Below, piece by piece: positions 1 through 11,044 of a stretch of DNA of 64,000 nt (its first letter is position 1; every line of letters begins with the position of its first letter). The stretch lies in the NCBI GenBank assembly GCA_037013495.1, contig CM072806.1, positions 22,530,001 to 22,594,000 of the forward strand. Direction: 5' to 3'. This DNA comes from Hippophae tibetana. Lineage: Eukaryota; Streptophyta; Magnoliopsida; Rosales; Elaeagnaceae. A program made the position numbers and the translations under genes. The notes under the pieces were generated by a model. It did no database searches. It saw only the letters and a program-made list of their open reading frames with translations, and was not told the DNA's origin.

Positions 1-1463
1 GGTCCCCAAACATCAGAGTGAATAAGCTCTAGCCTTTCCTTCTTTGGGATTCTGCAACTTGTCTGAAAGCTGACTCTCTTTTGCTTTCCAAGTATGCAAT
101 CTTCGCACATGTCTATCTCCGTAGACTGTAGACCTGGAAGTTTTCCCTTTGAATGCATAATCTTCATCCCTTTTTCACTCATATGGCCTAGTCTCTGGTG
201 CCACAGGTTTGGTGTTTCATTGCCTGCTGCAACTGTAATTGAACAACGTGCCTCTGTTGTCATGTAAAGAGTGCCACTTTTCTTGCCTCGAGCAACTGTC
301 ATTGCACCCTTTGAAATCTTCCAATCATCACCATGGAAGATCGTAGTGTAGCCTTCACTGGCCAACTGCCCGACTGAGATTAAGTTCCTTCTGAGATCGG
401 GAATATGTCTGACATCCTTCAGCTCCCAAACAGATCCGTTCAACTTAATCTTCACTACACCTTTGCCAATAATAGCACATGGTTGATCATCACCAAGATA
501 TACCTTTCCAAGGTTTCCGGGGACATATTTCTCGAAGAATTCTTTTTGTGAAGTAGCATGAAATGATGCTCCAGAGTCTAACACCCAAGATTCTTCCTTG
601 CTCTCCAAAAAGCATATCAATGCATCGTCTCCTCCTGAGGTGGAAGTAACATTTGCCTCTGCCTTCACTTGTTTGTCCTTCGGTGCACTTTTGCACTGAT
701 TTTTGTAGTGCCCGGTTCTTCCACAATTCCAACACTCGATGGTCTTCGAGCTATGGGAATTATTATGATTCCTGGATTTGGACCTCCTGTCCTTTGATCT
801 ACCTCGGTAGTCTGTTCTGCCACGTCCATTCCCTTTGGTTGAATTTCTTCCTCTTGACTCTGTATGCAAAACTGAAGAAGTTGACGATTCACCTACCTCT
901 CTACGTCGGATCTCTTCACTGAGAACCAGATCACGAACATCGTCAAATTTTAACTTATTGCTTCCTGACGAGCTACTCACAGCCGTGACAGTAGCATTCC
1001 AACTTTCTGGTAAAGAAGACAAAAGTATCAATGCTCGTACTTCTTCATTGAATTCAATTTCCACTGAACTCAACTGGGTTGTGACTGTGTTGAGTTCATT
1101 GAGATGTTGAGCTACCGATGCGCCTTCATTCATCCGCAAATTGAACAAACGCCTCATCAAGTGCACTTTGTTTGAGGCTGATGGCTTCTCATACATATTG
1201 GATAGAGCTGCCATAAGACCCGCCGTGGTCTTTTCCTTTACTATGTTGAAGGCAACATTACGGGATAACGTCAATCGAATAACTCCGAGGGCTTGTCTGT
1301 CTAGAAGATTCCAATCTTCTTCCTTCATAGCTTCTGGTTTCTTCCCTGAGAGAGGTTGATATAGATTTCTTTGATACAGATAATCCTCTATCTGCATTTT
1401 CCAAAACCCAAAATCTGTGCCATCGAATTTCTCGAGTTTCACCCTTCCTTCATCTACGGCCAT
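1..1463 (-). CDS. Ty1/copia gag-pol polyprotein, N-terminal part, open to the window edge
   Basis: Read on the minus strand from the ATG at 1463, the frame stays open for 487 codons to base 1. I checked it codon by codon and found no stop. It starts MAVDEGRVKLEKFDG, followed by a UBN2-type gag. A CCHC zinc knuckle (CWNC..TGHYKNQC) lies at about residues 243-257 and binds RNA. The copia aspartic protease motif LDSGASFHAT lies near residue 295. The GAG-pre-integrase zinc domain with LWHQRLGH follows near residue 419, and HSDVWG, the first integrase catalytic Asp, is at the edge. The rest of integrase, RT and RNase H lie outside the window. An in-frame ATG, PBS and LTR directly upstream support this start. 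It is the best preserved coding region here and looks like a recent copy. Two short ATG frames inside it are shadows. Confidence 0.93.
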   Translation of the reverse strand, partial: MAVDEGRVKLEKFDGTDFGFWKMQIEDYLYQRNLYQPLSGKKPEAMKEEDWNLLDRQALGVIRLTLSRNVAFNIVKEKTTAGLMAALSNMYEKPSASNKVHLMRRLFNLRMNEGASVAQHLNELNTVTTQLSSVEIEFNEEVRALILLSSLPESWNATVTAVSSSSGSNKLKFDDVRDLVLSEEIRRREVGESSTSSVLHTESRGRNSTKGNGRGRTDYRGRSKDRRSKSRNHNNSHSSKTIECWNCGRTGHYKNQCKSAPKDKQVKAEANVTSTSGGDDALICFLESKEESWVLDSGASFHATSQKEFFEKYVPGNLGKVYLGDDQPCAIIGKGVVKIKLNGSVWELKDVRHIPDLRRNLISVGQLASEGYTTIFHGDDWKISKGAMTVARGKKSGTLYMTTEARCSITVAAGNETPNLWHQRLGHMSEKGMKIMHSKGKLPGLQSTEIDMCEDCILGKQKRVSFQTSCRIPKKERLELIHSDVWG

Positions 1464-1640
1464 TGCTCCCACTAAAATCTGACTTCCTCTGGATCGTTTC
1501 TGACTATTTCTGTAAACCACCGTGTATTAGAACACCTACGTCAACGAACAAATATCGTCGACAAAATGTCACTATTCACGTAATTCACTATTCACGTAAA
1601 TAGTAACCTTGTAGAAAATTGACAGAAATCACCACCAATA

Positions 1641-1652
1641 GCTCTGATACCA
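1641..1652 (-). other. Primer binding site, initiator tRNA-Met type
   Basis: On the minus strand this reads TGGTATCAGAGC, the standard copia primer binding site complementary to the 3' end of initiator tRNA-Met. It lies 3 bases from the LTR end and about 180 bases upstream of the gag ATG. It fixes the orientation and the LTR inner boundary of the left-edge copia. Confidence 0.93.
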
Positions 1653-1654
1653 GT

Positions 1655-2121
1655 TGTTGGGAAATTACGCAAATTTCCGATAAGCCAGATTTATGAGAAA
1701 GCAAGAATAAAAAATAACACACAAATTTGATAACGGAGTTCGGCCAATCTTGCTTACGTCTCCGGACCTGCTGCAGATCTTTTTACTGAAAGGGGAGAAA
1801 TTACACAAGGTGTTTACAACACTCACAACTCACAACCCAATTATACCCAAGAAAATTACTCTCAATTTTCTCTCACAAAAGCTTTTCTCTCTAAGCTTTT
1901 CTCTCAATTGGAATGAACACTTTGGATGATTAATTCATTACAATTACACATCTATTTATAGAAAAATTCACTCCTTGAATGACTCATTAAATTAATGGTT
2001 CCTTAAATTGCTCCTTGAATTAAGCTCCTTATTTTGCTCCATGAATTACTCCTTGTTTTGCTCCATGTTTTACTCCATGTTTTGCTCCTTAATTTAAGGA
2101 GCTTTATGATAATCTCCAACA
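1655..2121 (-). mobile_element. 5' LTR of the left-edge copia element
   Basis: This 467-bp LTR begins TGTTGG and ends CCAACA on the plus strand, a perfect 6-bp terminal inverted repeat. The PBS adjoins its inner end. On the minus strand a TATA box (TATAAATAGA) lies at 1951-1960 and is the likely promoter of the element, with transcription running left. The part upstream of the TATA box (about 2000-2103) holds repeated TGCTCCATG/ACTCCTTG-like units that could act as enhancer repeats. The insertion site lies in an older copia gag. The candidate target duplication is ATCAT (2122-2126), but its partner is outside the window. Confidence 0.9.
1951..1960 (-). promoter_or_regulatory. TATA box of copia LTR promoter
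   Basis: The minus strand reads TCTATAAATAGA around this point, a strong plant TATA box in the expected place inside an LTR. Transcription would start some 30 bases further left, near 1925. Confidence 0.7.
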
Positions 2122-3231
2122 ATCATAGCATGAAAGGGTGCACATTAAGGTGTAACAATTTGGTAAGGTGGTATATATAGGTGGTAGGCTGGTGTTAATA
2201 TATTGCCGTGTTGGTGGAGCATAGTTTTTATCAAGCCTATGCCAGCAACTAGAAACTAAATAACTTGATTTACCACAAAGTTGGCCCACTTCCATAATTT
2301 TCTCTACCTCTGTCATAGTATCCTCTCCTTCTACCACGCACATCAAACTGATGTCCTACATCAAATGATCCAGAATTATGAAATTTATCATTAAAATTCA
2401 TCTATTAAAATCCAGCTAGCATTTGCTGGTGAATAAGATCTTTGATCATACATCTTAGTAGCAGAGCTAGATACTTGAGTATATTTGTTTTAAGTCATAT
2501 AAATAAACGCAAGTGGTGACACTTGAATTGTTCTTCTACTTTACATTCTACATTCATGGCTGAGAAGTAAAGCTTCGGCATCATCAAATGTTACGTTCTC
2601 ATTTTGCATTCTCTCAGTGAGTGTAAAGAAGACATTATCATATGTCTCATTTAATCATCAAATTAAGTACATCCATTAATTTTTCTTCTTTAGGAAGAAC
2701 ATATTCAATAACTTATAATTTCATCAAACAACATTTTCATTTTCAATATATACTCGTTAACTGTCAGTGGCCCCTTCTTTAAATTCTATTAATCATCTTT
2801 TACTTGTATAACTTGTGCTCTAAACTTTGAAGCAAAGGATTTTTCTAATTTTATCCAAGCTTATTAAATTATATCAAAACCATAAACATTTTTGAGTAGA
2901 TCTTTTGTCATACATCCCATAAGCCAGTATTCTAGCATCTCATCATGTTTCTTCCATGTTTAATAATTAGGATTTTCATCTCCATTAGAGAGAATAGCAT
3001 TTCGACCTTAATTTGAAATGTAAGTCAGTAATACTAAGCTACAAAGGATCTTTAGAATTTGATATTTCCAGATGCTAAATTTTTTGTCATCAAGCTTAAT
3101 TGAAATTAAGATGTTATGAAATGTGATGATCTCTCTATCTTCGTGATTAAGGAGTTTAGAAACTGAAAAAGATTTAGGTGTTGCTACTATACTAGAATTT
3201 TCTATTGAAAGTGAAGATTGAGCTATTGAAA
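2122..3231 (-). pseudogene. Degenerate copia gag (RE1-like)
   Basis: Minus-strand translation gives scattered gag matches: a segment with LTERMQNENVTFDDAEALLLSHE (about 2640-2560), matching the end of UBN2-type gag, and a damaged zinc knuckle (GQLCGKSSYLVSSCW, about 2275-2230) in which the first Cys and the Gly-His pair are lost. Stops and frameshifts break the rest. The frame is cut off at 2121 by the LTR of the left-edge copia, so this is the older host element. Its PBS and LTR lie to the right. Confidence 0.7.
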
Positions 3232-3570
3232 CTCAATGCTTTGATACCATAAAGTAATCACAAGAAAATATAGTTTGAAGGTTAAACAAGAACAGTTGTA
3301 GAGAGAATGAAAGAGATGATGAATAGTATATATGGAATTATGTATTCTTCACAATGCAATATTACAAGTACAAGCTGTGTTTATAAACTACTATTCAGTA
3401 TGATCAACAAGCAAGGAAAACAAAACTATTGCAATTCTTAATAACTAAGTAATCTAAGAATTATAGCTCATTAAAGTTAGTTACATATAATAGAAATTAA
3501 GCTATTCCATGTGCTGCATTGGCTGACATGGAAAGGCTAATTTTGAGTTATGATCAGTAGCATCATCTTT
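3232..3570 (-). mobile_element. PBS and LTR remnant of the older copia
   Basis: The minus strand at 3249-3232 reads TGGTATCAAAGCATTGAG, a slightly diverged initiator tRNA-Met primer site. To its right lies LTR-like sequence with a TATA box (TTTATAAACACA on the minus strand, about 3370-3395) and a pyrimidine-rich leader. The outer boundary is uncertain; I place it near 3570 where a TGATGCTACTG start appears on the minus strand. Confidence 0.6.
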
Positions 3571-3584
3571 ATCACCATTTCTAG

Positions 3585-3640
3585 GAACAACCTTTAATAT
3601 ACTCAACTATATGAACAACCTTTAATATACTCAACTATAT
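3585..3640. repeat. Exact 28-bp tandem duplication
   Basis: Two identical 28-bp copies lie head to tail (3585-3612 and 3613-3640), each starting GAACAACCTTTAATATAC. Identity suggests a recent slippage or repair event at the junction between the older copia LTR and the gypsy remnant. Confidence 0.9.
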
Positions 3641-3672
3641 ATATACATAACATCCATAGATGTCGGAGCGAA

Positions 3673-3757
3673 TACGATAGCCACCAATGTTGGAGTAGAT
3701 ATGATACCTGCCTGCGTTGGGTACGATAGCCACCAATGTTGAAGTAGATATGACACC
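3673..3757. repeat. Two-copy direct repeat, period about 49 bp
   Basis: Two copies of a 36-bp block containing CGATAGCCACCAATGTTG and AGTAGATATGA start near 3673 and 3722. They differ at a few bases and lie just upstream of the gypsy primer site, probably within its degraded 5' LTR. Confidence 0.75.
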
Positions 3758-3848
3758 CATTGATATCATCCTTTTTGACGTGATTTTCAAGTTACTTATA
3801 AGTCTATGTGTCGAGAGAACACAATTTAATAAAAATTGGCTTAATATA

Positions 3849-3960
3849 TTTGGTGCCTTCTATGAGATAGAAATTTAATGTTCAATTGATTAAGCTAGTG
3901 AAAACTCAAGAACATTCAAAATATTCTTATGTTCTTTGCTCTGTTCTTCTTCTTCTTCAT
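3849..3960 (+). other. Primer binding site and leader of plus-strand gypsy element
   Basis: TTTGGTGCCTTCTATGAGA (3849-3867) resembles the Tat/Ogre-type gypsy primer site of general form TTTGGCGCCGTCTGTGGG. The next 90 bases, including GAAATTTAATGTTC and ACTCAAGAACATTCA, match on the opposite strand the leader just left of 11045. The site defines the 5' start of the plus-strand gypsy internal region. The LTR upstream is too decayed to delimit. Confidence 0.6.
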
Positions 3961-4299
3961 TCAATTCAAAATTAATAGGGGTACTAAGCCTAAGAAACTA
4001 ACTATGGATCAAAGGTTGGGATACTTGGAAGACATGATGGAGCAACTGATCTAGCTCTAAATGTAATCATAGGGGTAGCCTAGTGCCTTAGTAAGCCACT
4101 CGTTATTTTTGGGACCAGTAGGGCATGGCATCCCATGAGAGAAATATCAAATACCCAACACCAATAACAAGTCAAAAGGCCCAATCCATAGCAAATTGGG
4201 TCTCTACATTCAAGATCCATAAGACTTGGATGCACACAATGAGAACAAAGATGACACCCATATCCATCACACTAAGCCACCAAAGGCTAAGTTGGTAGA

Positions 4300-6015
4300 G
4301 GCCAACTAAACCTGGAGAGCTTGTGCAATGGATGCTCAAGCTTGAGGAATCACCTAGAGGCCAAGCATCATTCTCGCTTTGGCAAGGAAATGTTTTTTGA
4401 CGATGTCATTGACTTTAACCGTGATAAACAAGTGGCGTTGAAAGTAAGTGATCATCCTATTCCTATCCCACCAATGGAAAAATTGGAAAATTGGCTCCAT
4501 AAGATGGTGCAAAGACTAAAAAAAGGAGAGACATGATATGGACTATGCATACTCTACTTAGCTTCCCTTCATCTCTAAGGTATTATCTACTTCACAGAGG
4601 GAAAAGTTCAAGCATGCCTTCATTAGAACTTACAATGGGTCATTTAACCCATAACACCACCTTGACCTGTTTAGAGATTAGGTGAATCTCTATGCGTAAA
4701 GTGACCTGGTCAACTATAGAGCATTCCCTATGAGACTAATAAGGGAGGTCAGAGTATGGTACCAGACCCCCAAGCCAGAAAAAATTGGAATCTTTGCGGA
4801 GTTTGCAAGACAATTCCTTAGTTATTTTATAGTAAAGAGAAGGCTACTAAATACCTTAACACATTTGATGGCACTAACTCAGAAGAAATATGGGACACTC
4901 AAGGATTACTCCTATCGCTTTAACAATGAGAAGATTCTAGTTTAAGATTTTTTGGACTTATTAGAAGTCGACACATACCTTTATAGTCTCCATATGAGAC
5001 TCATGTGGGCTAGATTAACATAGAAATTTCCTAAGGTGTCATACAAAGTGATGAAAAGGATTATAGAAATGGTAATCAATGTCAAATATATGACCATCCA
5101 CCACAATAGTGGGTCAAAGAATAACCCTCAAAAGAGGAAAACCAAGGATAAGCCTAAGAACTTGTAGAGCGAGAAATATCTAAGCTGGGGGATAGAAAAG
5201 AATAGGCCTCAAAAATTGGTAACTTATAGTATAGGTATGGTTTGAAGAAGTTTGTTCCTCTATACACCACTTTAGAATAGGTGCAAAACTTAGGACTCTT
5301 GTATTGGATATAGAAAGGTTACCTAAAGGACTTTGTATAAGCTAAAGGTGATGAATGTAGGCCCTCATCCATGAATGAAGTTCACATTATCTTGGAAGGA
5401 CTAATTAATGGAGACACCAACCACACTAGAAAGGTGAAAGCTAGAGGATTGGCCACCAGTCAAGAGGTGTTTCACATCATCTAAAACAATGGAAAGGGTA
5501 TAGATCCTAGGATGGCTAGGGAAGATTTGGTGTTTATAGAGAAGGAAGCAACACAACTAGGGAATCATCATTATGATGCTCTAGTTTTGATCCTACAGAT
5601 TTCCAAACACAAGATTTATAGAGTTTTAGTAGACACTAGAAGTTTAGGGGACATCTTGTTCATGGATTCTTAGAAGTACATGAAGCTACAACATCCCCTC
5701 AAGCTAATGAATACTCCTTTGTATGGCTTCTTAGAAAACCTCTCACCTTAGAAGGCAGTGTTGAGCTCCCAATCATAATTAGGGAAGGTTATGCTACCAG
5801 GACCATCATGATTCACTTTTGGGTAGTTGAATGCCCCTAAGCTTACAATAACACCTTTGAACAACCATTTTTTGTATGCTGTTAGGGTAATATCTTCCAC
5901 TTGTCACCTGACAGTAAAGTTCCCAACAAAAATGGGAATTAAAATTTTCCTAGGAGAGAAAAAGGTAGCTCAAAACTACTATAACATACGGTTTCCCTAT
6001 AGGCATAACATATGA
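4300..6015 (+). pseudogene. Ty3/gypsy gag-protease remnant (Tat-like)
   Basis: Scattered plus-strand frames carry family signatures. Between 4615 and 4945 a Retrotrans_gag-like block reads YNGSFNP.HHLDLF, then YRAFPMRL, VWYQTPKPEKIGIFAEFARQF and YGTLKDYSYRFN. At about 5580-5670 the protease region reads RVLVDTRSLGDILF, where the catalytic DTGS-type motif has become DTRS. At 5830-6000 the conserved post-protease segment follows (VISSTCHLTVKFPTKMG). Several stops and frameshifts are present, and no RT, RNase H or integrase follows in this orientation, so the element is dead and internally deleted. Confidence 0.75.
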
Positions 6016-7479
6016 ATATGACATTGAGAATAATAGAGTTTGTGGTCTTTTATCTCTATTTCATACTTGTAGTTTATTTTTCTTATCAAAGTGTTACATT
6101 ATGTCTTACTTGGCCAATTCAACACCAATACTAAAAAAAGAAAAAAAAGAATGATAATAGATAAACAATGTAGCCAACTTGGCATATATGTAATCATTTG
6201 TAACTCAACTTTCCATGCATACAACATAACCCTAGCATCTAGAAAAGGCTATAAATTTAGAATGAGAACCAACCACTCATTTAAAGCAATCCTAATTTTG
6301 CATCGAGCTATAATCACCATTGTGTGCTACTATGGCTTAGGAGTGAGCATAATCCTCCCTCGAACCTAGTATCCATACCTATCTAAAGTTTGGAACTAAA
6401 CTGGGAAATATTCATCAAGGGATGAAGTAGGGCACAACTTTCTTCACACCTAGGAAAATCCTTCCCAACAATCAGGAACTTGCGCAAAAAAATTCAAAGT
6501 TGTGGGACTTGTGATGAGATCAATCAAACTAGTATAGCTTTCCACATAAAAAGGTAAATGACATACCTCCACCAGATTGGAATCTAGAGAATGGTCATTA
6601 CTTGCCACATTCAAGAAGCCCATTAATAAAAAGGGTTGGGAGATTAGAAGAATAGACTACCAATTTAAAAAGAAAACAAATATCAAGGCATTTGAGAAGA
6701 TTGGGATATTATAAGGTACTAGGGAAGACCATAAAAATTATTAAGAACTTAAAAATATTGGAAAATTCCTAAGGAAATTGGGATGACTTGAAATCTTCCA
6801 GGGAACTTAGGAACTACAGAAAATTTTAAAATCTTGAGAACACAGTAGAGTATTTGGAAAAAAAAGGTTGAATGAGGAAAAAATTTAGAGTCGGTAGAAA
6901 AATGTCAAGACGTTGGAATTTGGGTAGGTCGTGTTAGGGAAACATCACAAAGTTGATAAGATGGGACCATCGGTTATCATATCTCATCTCAAGGTCTACA
7001 ACCAACATGAAATCAATCGCCATGATCACAGTCGATAGGGCCCAATTAATTGCTCAAATGCCAACCAATTGCCACTGAGGAGAAATCACTAGAGATCAGG
7101 CTACTATTGAATTGATTGACCAACCATTCGTCAATAGATCATGCTACATACCTCTATAAGTTTGCACCCCTATGTTATTCCACCCACACCAGAGCTTCAT
7201 ATAGCTAGCCAACCGACTAGTTGATTGATCATTATTAATCGTATCTTGGTTAGTCACTCGACCTACATTACCCGTGCATGATCCTACCTTTTCCACTTCC
7301 CATCTCCAAAAGTTTCATCTTGTAGACATGCCTGGTGTTGACACCATCTTTGTCTTAGGTAGCTAGGTTTGAGTAACTCTGGTCCTATCATTTAACTCTT
7401 AAGGAATTTCCCAAAAGTTTTAAGTTTTTCCTACGAGTTTGAAGATGGCCAAGTTCCTAATGTGTTTGTGTAAAGGTAC
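6016..7479. other. Gene-free stretch within gypsy remnant
   Basis: I find no recognisable domain here on either strand. Short frames such as the one at 6091-6369 have no family resemblance. The sequence is moderately AT-rich and probably represents decayed internal or 3' untranslated sequence of a Tat-like element. Confidence 0.5.
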
Positions 7480-7655
7480 CTAGACCAAGTATGTAGTTTT
7501 AAGGTTGGAACAATGATGAGTGTATTACTCTAAAGTCAACACAATGCTAAGCATGATCCCTTAAGGTCGTAACAATAATAAGTGTGTTCCTTCAAGTTTG
7601 TCACAATGATAAGTGTGATCTTCCAAGTGGTAAGTGTGTTCTACTAAGACTATAA
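7480..7655. repeat. Degenerate tandem repeat, units about 45-55 bp
   Basis: Four diverged units each contain a version of ACAATGATAAGTGTG.TC..TAAG (near 7508, 7546, 7583 and 7625). Tat-lineage gypsy elements often carry tandem repeats in the 3' untranslated region, and the complete element at 28107-36417 has an equivalent array, so this probably marks the same region of the remnant. Confidence 0.65.
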
Positions 7656-8089
7656 AAGTTGTAAGGGTACATTCCCACTTCAAGTTCCAAAAAACAATAC
7701 AAGGTTAGTTACAAGGGATATACAAGTTCCACACTAACAACAAAACAAAAATTTCAAGGTAAAGTGTTGAATACAAAATTGTCCAAAGAAAAGTGTTGGT
7801 ATTATTTCATTCAAAGTTCAATGCTTCTAGAGCTACAAAGTAAATGCCAAGTTCTAACACTTTTGCCAAAACAAAACTACAAAGTATAAAGTAAATGGCC
7901 TAAGTCCTAAACCATGTGATGGTTCCCACCAACATTTTTCAGTTAAAATAATAGTAATGGGCACTACCTACATTGCTCATTAAGCCCTTGTAACTTTCTG
8001 CGATTAGGTATCACTCATAGTACCAATAGATGTTTAGACTGCCACTTCAAATAGATCTCATTCCCTTAGACATTGAGTTTTCATCGTAC

Positions 8090-8700
8090 TCACTATACTC
8101 AGTCGTAATATTAGTGTAATTTGGCATGTTTCGTTGGGGAAGATCTAGGTTTGGGTAGACCTTCCTAAATATTCTCCTAGAAAACTCAAATATGTGAGCC
8201 CAAGTAATTCCTATATTAGTTTGGAAATATTATGAGTCAAGGTAATCATTTATCGCCCGTTCAAATGGTTATTCAACTTGGGAGGTCAATGTAGAGACTT
8301 CAACTCCTAGTCTCTCCAATTAAAAAAATTTTGTTAGCTAAATCTTCCTAGAATTGGTTCATAGAATCCTTAATAGCCTTTTATGCCTGGCTTGAATTTT
8401 TCATTGCACTGGCGATCTATCAATTGTCTTCCTAAGCCCACTCAAGTAAACCTAGTGCCTAATTCCTTTCAGATATGCCAACCTAGGTAGCATCTACCAT
8501 GTGATCAAGGAAAGTTTGAGCTTTAAGAAGATATTCCTCGATAGTAACCTTAAGTCTATTAGACTTCTCCATTAACCTTGTAGTGGTAAGGTTGATCAAA
8601 TTGGTTATTCTAGCCATTGAGGCTTCAGGGAAAATTGATAAAAATGATATGCAAGGAGGACTTATGTGTGAAGCCTAATCCTTTGTAACAAAGTCCTCAA
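8090..8700 (-). pseudogene. Antisense coiled-coil-like frame of Tat-type gypsy, broken
   Basis: Minus-strand translation around 8640-8330 reads ASMARITNLINLTTTRL, EKSNRLKVTIEEYLLKAQ and later MKNSSQA.KAIKDSMNQF, charged and heptad-like with a few stops. The position (downstream of gag-pol and a tandem array, opposite strand) matches the better preserved antisense frame at 33780-35620. Tat/Grande elements are known to carry an extra antisense ORF. The assignment is inferred from position and composition, not from a domain match. Confidence 0.4.
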
Positions 8701-10389
8701 TTGGAAGAAGAACTTAAGTCATATCAAACACCTTAGCTTTTGTGGTCACCTCGACCTGGAAAGTTGTTTCCTAATATGCAATTTTCCTCCCAAGCATGTA
8801 CTTGCCACCATTTTGATTCCTATCTCCAAAATGTCGTGTTATAAATTGGAAAGTATTGGAAGTTAAGCCTTTCTATGAAGAAATGTGTTATGAAGTCATC
8901 TTTGCAAAGTACATAAAATATTTTTGAAATGTTGTACTTTCCAAACGTTTGGGACTTTTGTTTTGCTTAATTACTCCACTTTTTATTCTTTTTTACTTAG
9001 TACTCATTTATCATTTATGAATATGATTAATAATTTTTTTTCCAACATGACCTAAAATCTTTCCCTAGATCAAAAAGTTTGAGTTGTGTCATATGTGGAT
9101 GTTCAAAACACATTATGGATGTAAGTTCTAAATATTTTCTTTTATGTGAAGATTTTTGCCAACTTCTTTCTAGGTGGAACACGCTTGGAAGAAGTAACTA
9201 AATTTTTGGGTCCGAATATAGAACTATTCAACCAATATGGTTTTTCCAAGTTCCCTGAGTGTGAACCTAGATCAACTTTCTAAGGACACTCATAGTGTAC
9301 CTTTTAATAAATACATTCTTTTTAGATGTCTTATAAATAGTCCAACTGAGCTTCAAGGCTAAATCCTATACATACTAGCTTTTCTTGGATACACTCTAAG
9401 TAGTTAATATTGACTTTTGGAGTGCACCTGAGCTAAAATGAAATTTTCTATAAATTTTGCTCATCTGGAGCTTTAGTGGCTTCTAGCCCACTAAGGTGAG
9501 AGATGATAATATAGAAAGTGCTAATCTAAAGTTGATGTTGCTCTCAATCTTCATGACTTTTTTCTCTAAGATATTTTGTAAGTTGTGAGATTTTGGATCA
9601 CCTTATACCAAGAATGTTTGGAATCAACTATGTAACATTAGTTTTTGGATTCCACATTTATTGTGGACTTCTAGGTGTTGTTCTACCCTGCTTGAGGGTA
9701 GTTCAACAATTTGAGTAAGTATAAGGGTACTCTAGTTCTCTTGAATTCTTACTGCCAAAGATACCACAATGATGTTCTTTAAATTAAATGATAGTCCATA
9801 TGAATAGGATTAACATTTCCAGATCCTATATATAATTTTATGAAGTGCCTTTCACATTTTACTTGTCATATCATAGGGTAATGATTATAAACATTGATGT
9901 TAGGTAAGCGACATATCTTTCCCATTAAGTGTAGCCTAGATGCCGATAACTTGGATCCACTATCTAGAGAAAGACAAGTTAGGAAGTGTGAAGTAGAAGG
10001 TACCTTATCTGTATAATGGGGCATGGAAGGTGGAAATCCATCAAGTCCAACGTAGCCTGAGTGGTTGCATCCTAAACTTCATGGCCTAAAATTTGATATT
10101 TTGGAAAGCACACTCTTTGGGGATTTGATATGGACAATACAACCTTTTTTTGGTATGACATATATTGATTAAGCCTGATCTCATATGGTTATGTGCTCTC
10201 CTAGAGTGATGCTTTTCTGAAAAATTTAGATGTGGACATGCATTCCAAAATCATTAGCATGGCCATTATCACCTTATTACGTCGATTGTCATTCCATGGG
10301 GTGGTCCTTCTAGGTAAGCCAAAACTTTTTGGCCCAAATGGTGATGAATGGGTGATAGTTTGCATCTTCTCCTTTTGGAAGTGAAGAAA
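8701..10389. other. Gene-free stretch, no recognisable element
   Basis: No conserved protein motif or clear repeat boundary is visible. A short imperfect hairpin lies near 9682-9713 (arms TTGTTCTACCCT and AGGGTAGTTCAACAA). The stretch may be 3' internal sequence of one or both converging gypsy remnants. Confidence 0.45.
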
Positions 10390-10725
10390 CTAAATGCCAG
10401 TTGATGGTTGGTAGACTAGGTTGGTCTACACAGATGGTTTACAAGGATGTTTTACCTGGGTACTCTTCTTGAATGCTCTGTTTGGCTACTCTATCTAGAT
10501 GCTTTGATAAGTTGGTCTACCTAACTTCTTTGCCTAATTACTCTGCTTGGTTTCTCTTCTTACTGCTTTACTTGGATAGTCTACTTGGATGGCTTATTAG
10601 GCTGTTTTGCCTAGAATTCTAGTCTATATGGTTACTCCACTTGGCTGGCCTACCTTCCTAGCTACCCAATTGTATTACATGATGGTCTACCTGGCTAGTC
10701 TACCCAATTGTACTACATGGTCTAG
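10390..10725. repeat. Cryptic short tandem repeat of CTACTTGG-type motifs
   Basis: About twenty diverged units resembling GGTCTACCTGG, ACTCTGCTTGG or CTACTTGGATGG follow each other with variable spacing of roughly 14-20 bp. Two longer copies of CTACCCAATTGTA.TACATG occur near 10663 and 10699. The block is an old, scrambled minisatellite. Confidence 0.65.
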
Positions 10726-10879
10726 GTGGGTAATTAAATGCCTATTGTGGATGGATTCTATTTAGGTAAGATGACCAAGCTCCTTCTAGGATGATCATGT
10801 CATCCTAATATGCTTGTGTAGGTATGTTTATTGGTTTTACCCAGTTCATCACCCTAGGGAGGAAAGACATCCCTAAAAA

Positions 10880-11044
10880 CACATTGAGTATCTATGCTCA
10901 TAAATGAGGAGGATCAAATGATACTTATAGGAGAAAATGGGTGATGAACATGATGAAGAATGCAAAGAACACTCTGAATGTTCTTGAGCTCATCAGCTCA
11001 GATTGATCAGAACACCAAATTTCATTCCCCCAAATGATGCCATC
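10880..11044 (-). other. Primer binding site and leader of minus-strand gypsy
   Basis: Directly left of the LTR, the minus strand reads GATGGCATCATTTGGGGGA, a diverged Tat-type primer site. It is followed by GAAATTTGGTGTTCTGATC and GCTCAAGAACATTCAGAG. This leader is homologous to the plus-strand leader at 3871-3960, so both elements belong to one family. Homology stops near 10900 and no gag is found further left. Confidence 0.65.

Noticed and set aside
665-892. Short minus ORFs at 490-735 and 665-892, and plus ORFs at 653-1359
   Set aside because: They lie in other frames of the continuous copia gag-pol frame, which is open from 1463 to base 1.
3585-3757. CRISPR-like direct repeats
   Set aside because: Only two copies per repeat, no regular spacers, and the setting is a plant retrotransposon cluster; tandem repeats elsewhere in the window also lack spacer structure.
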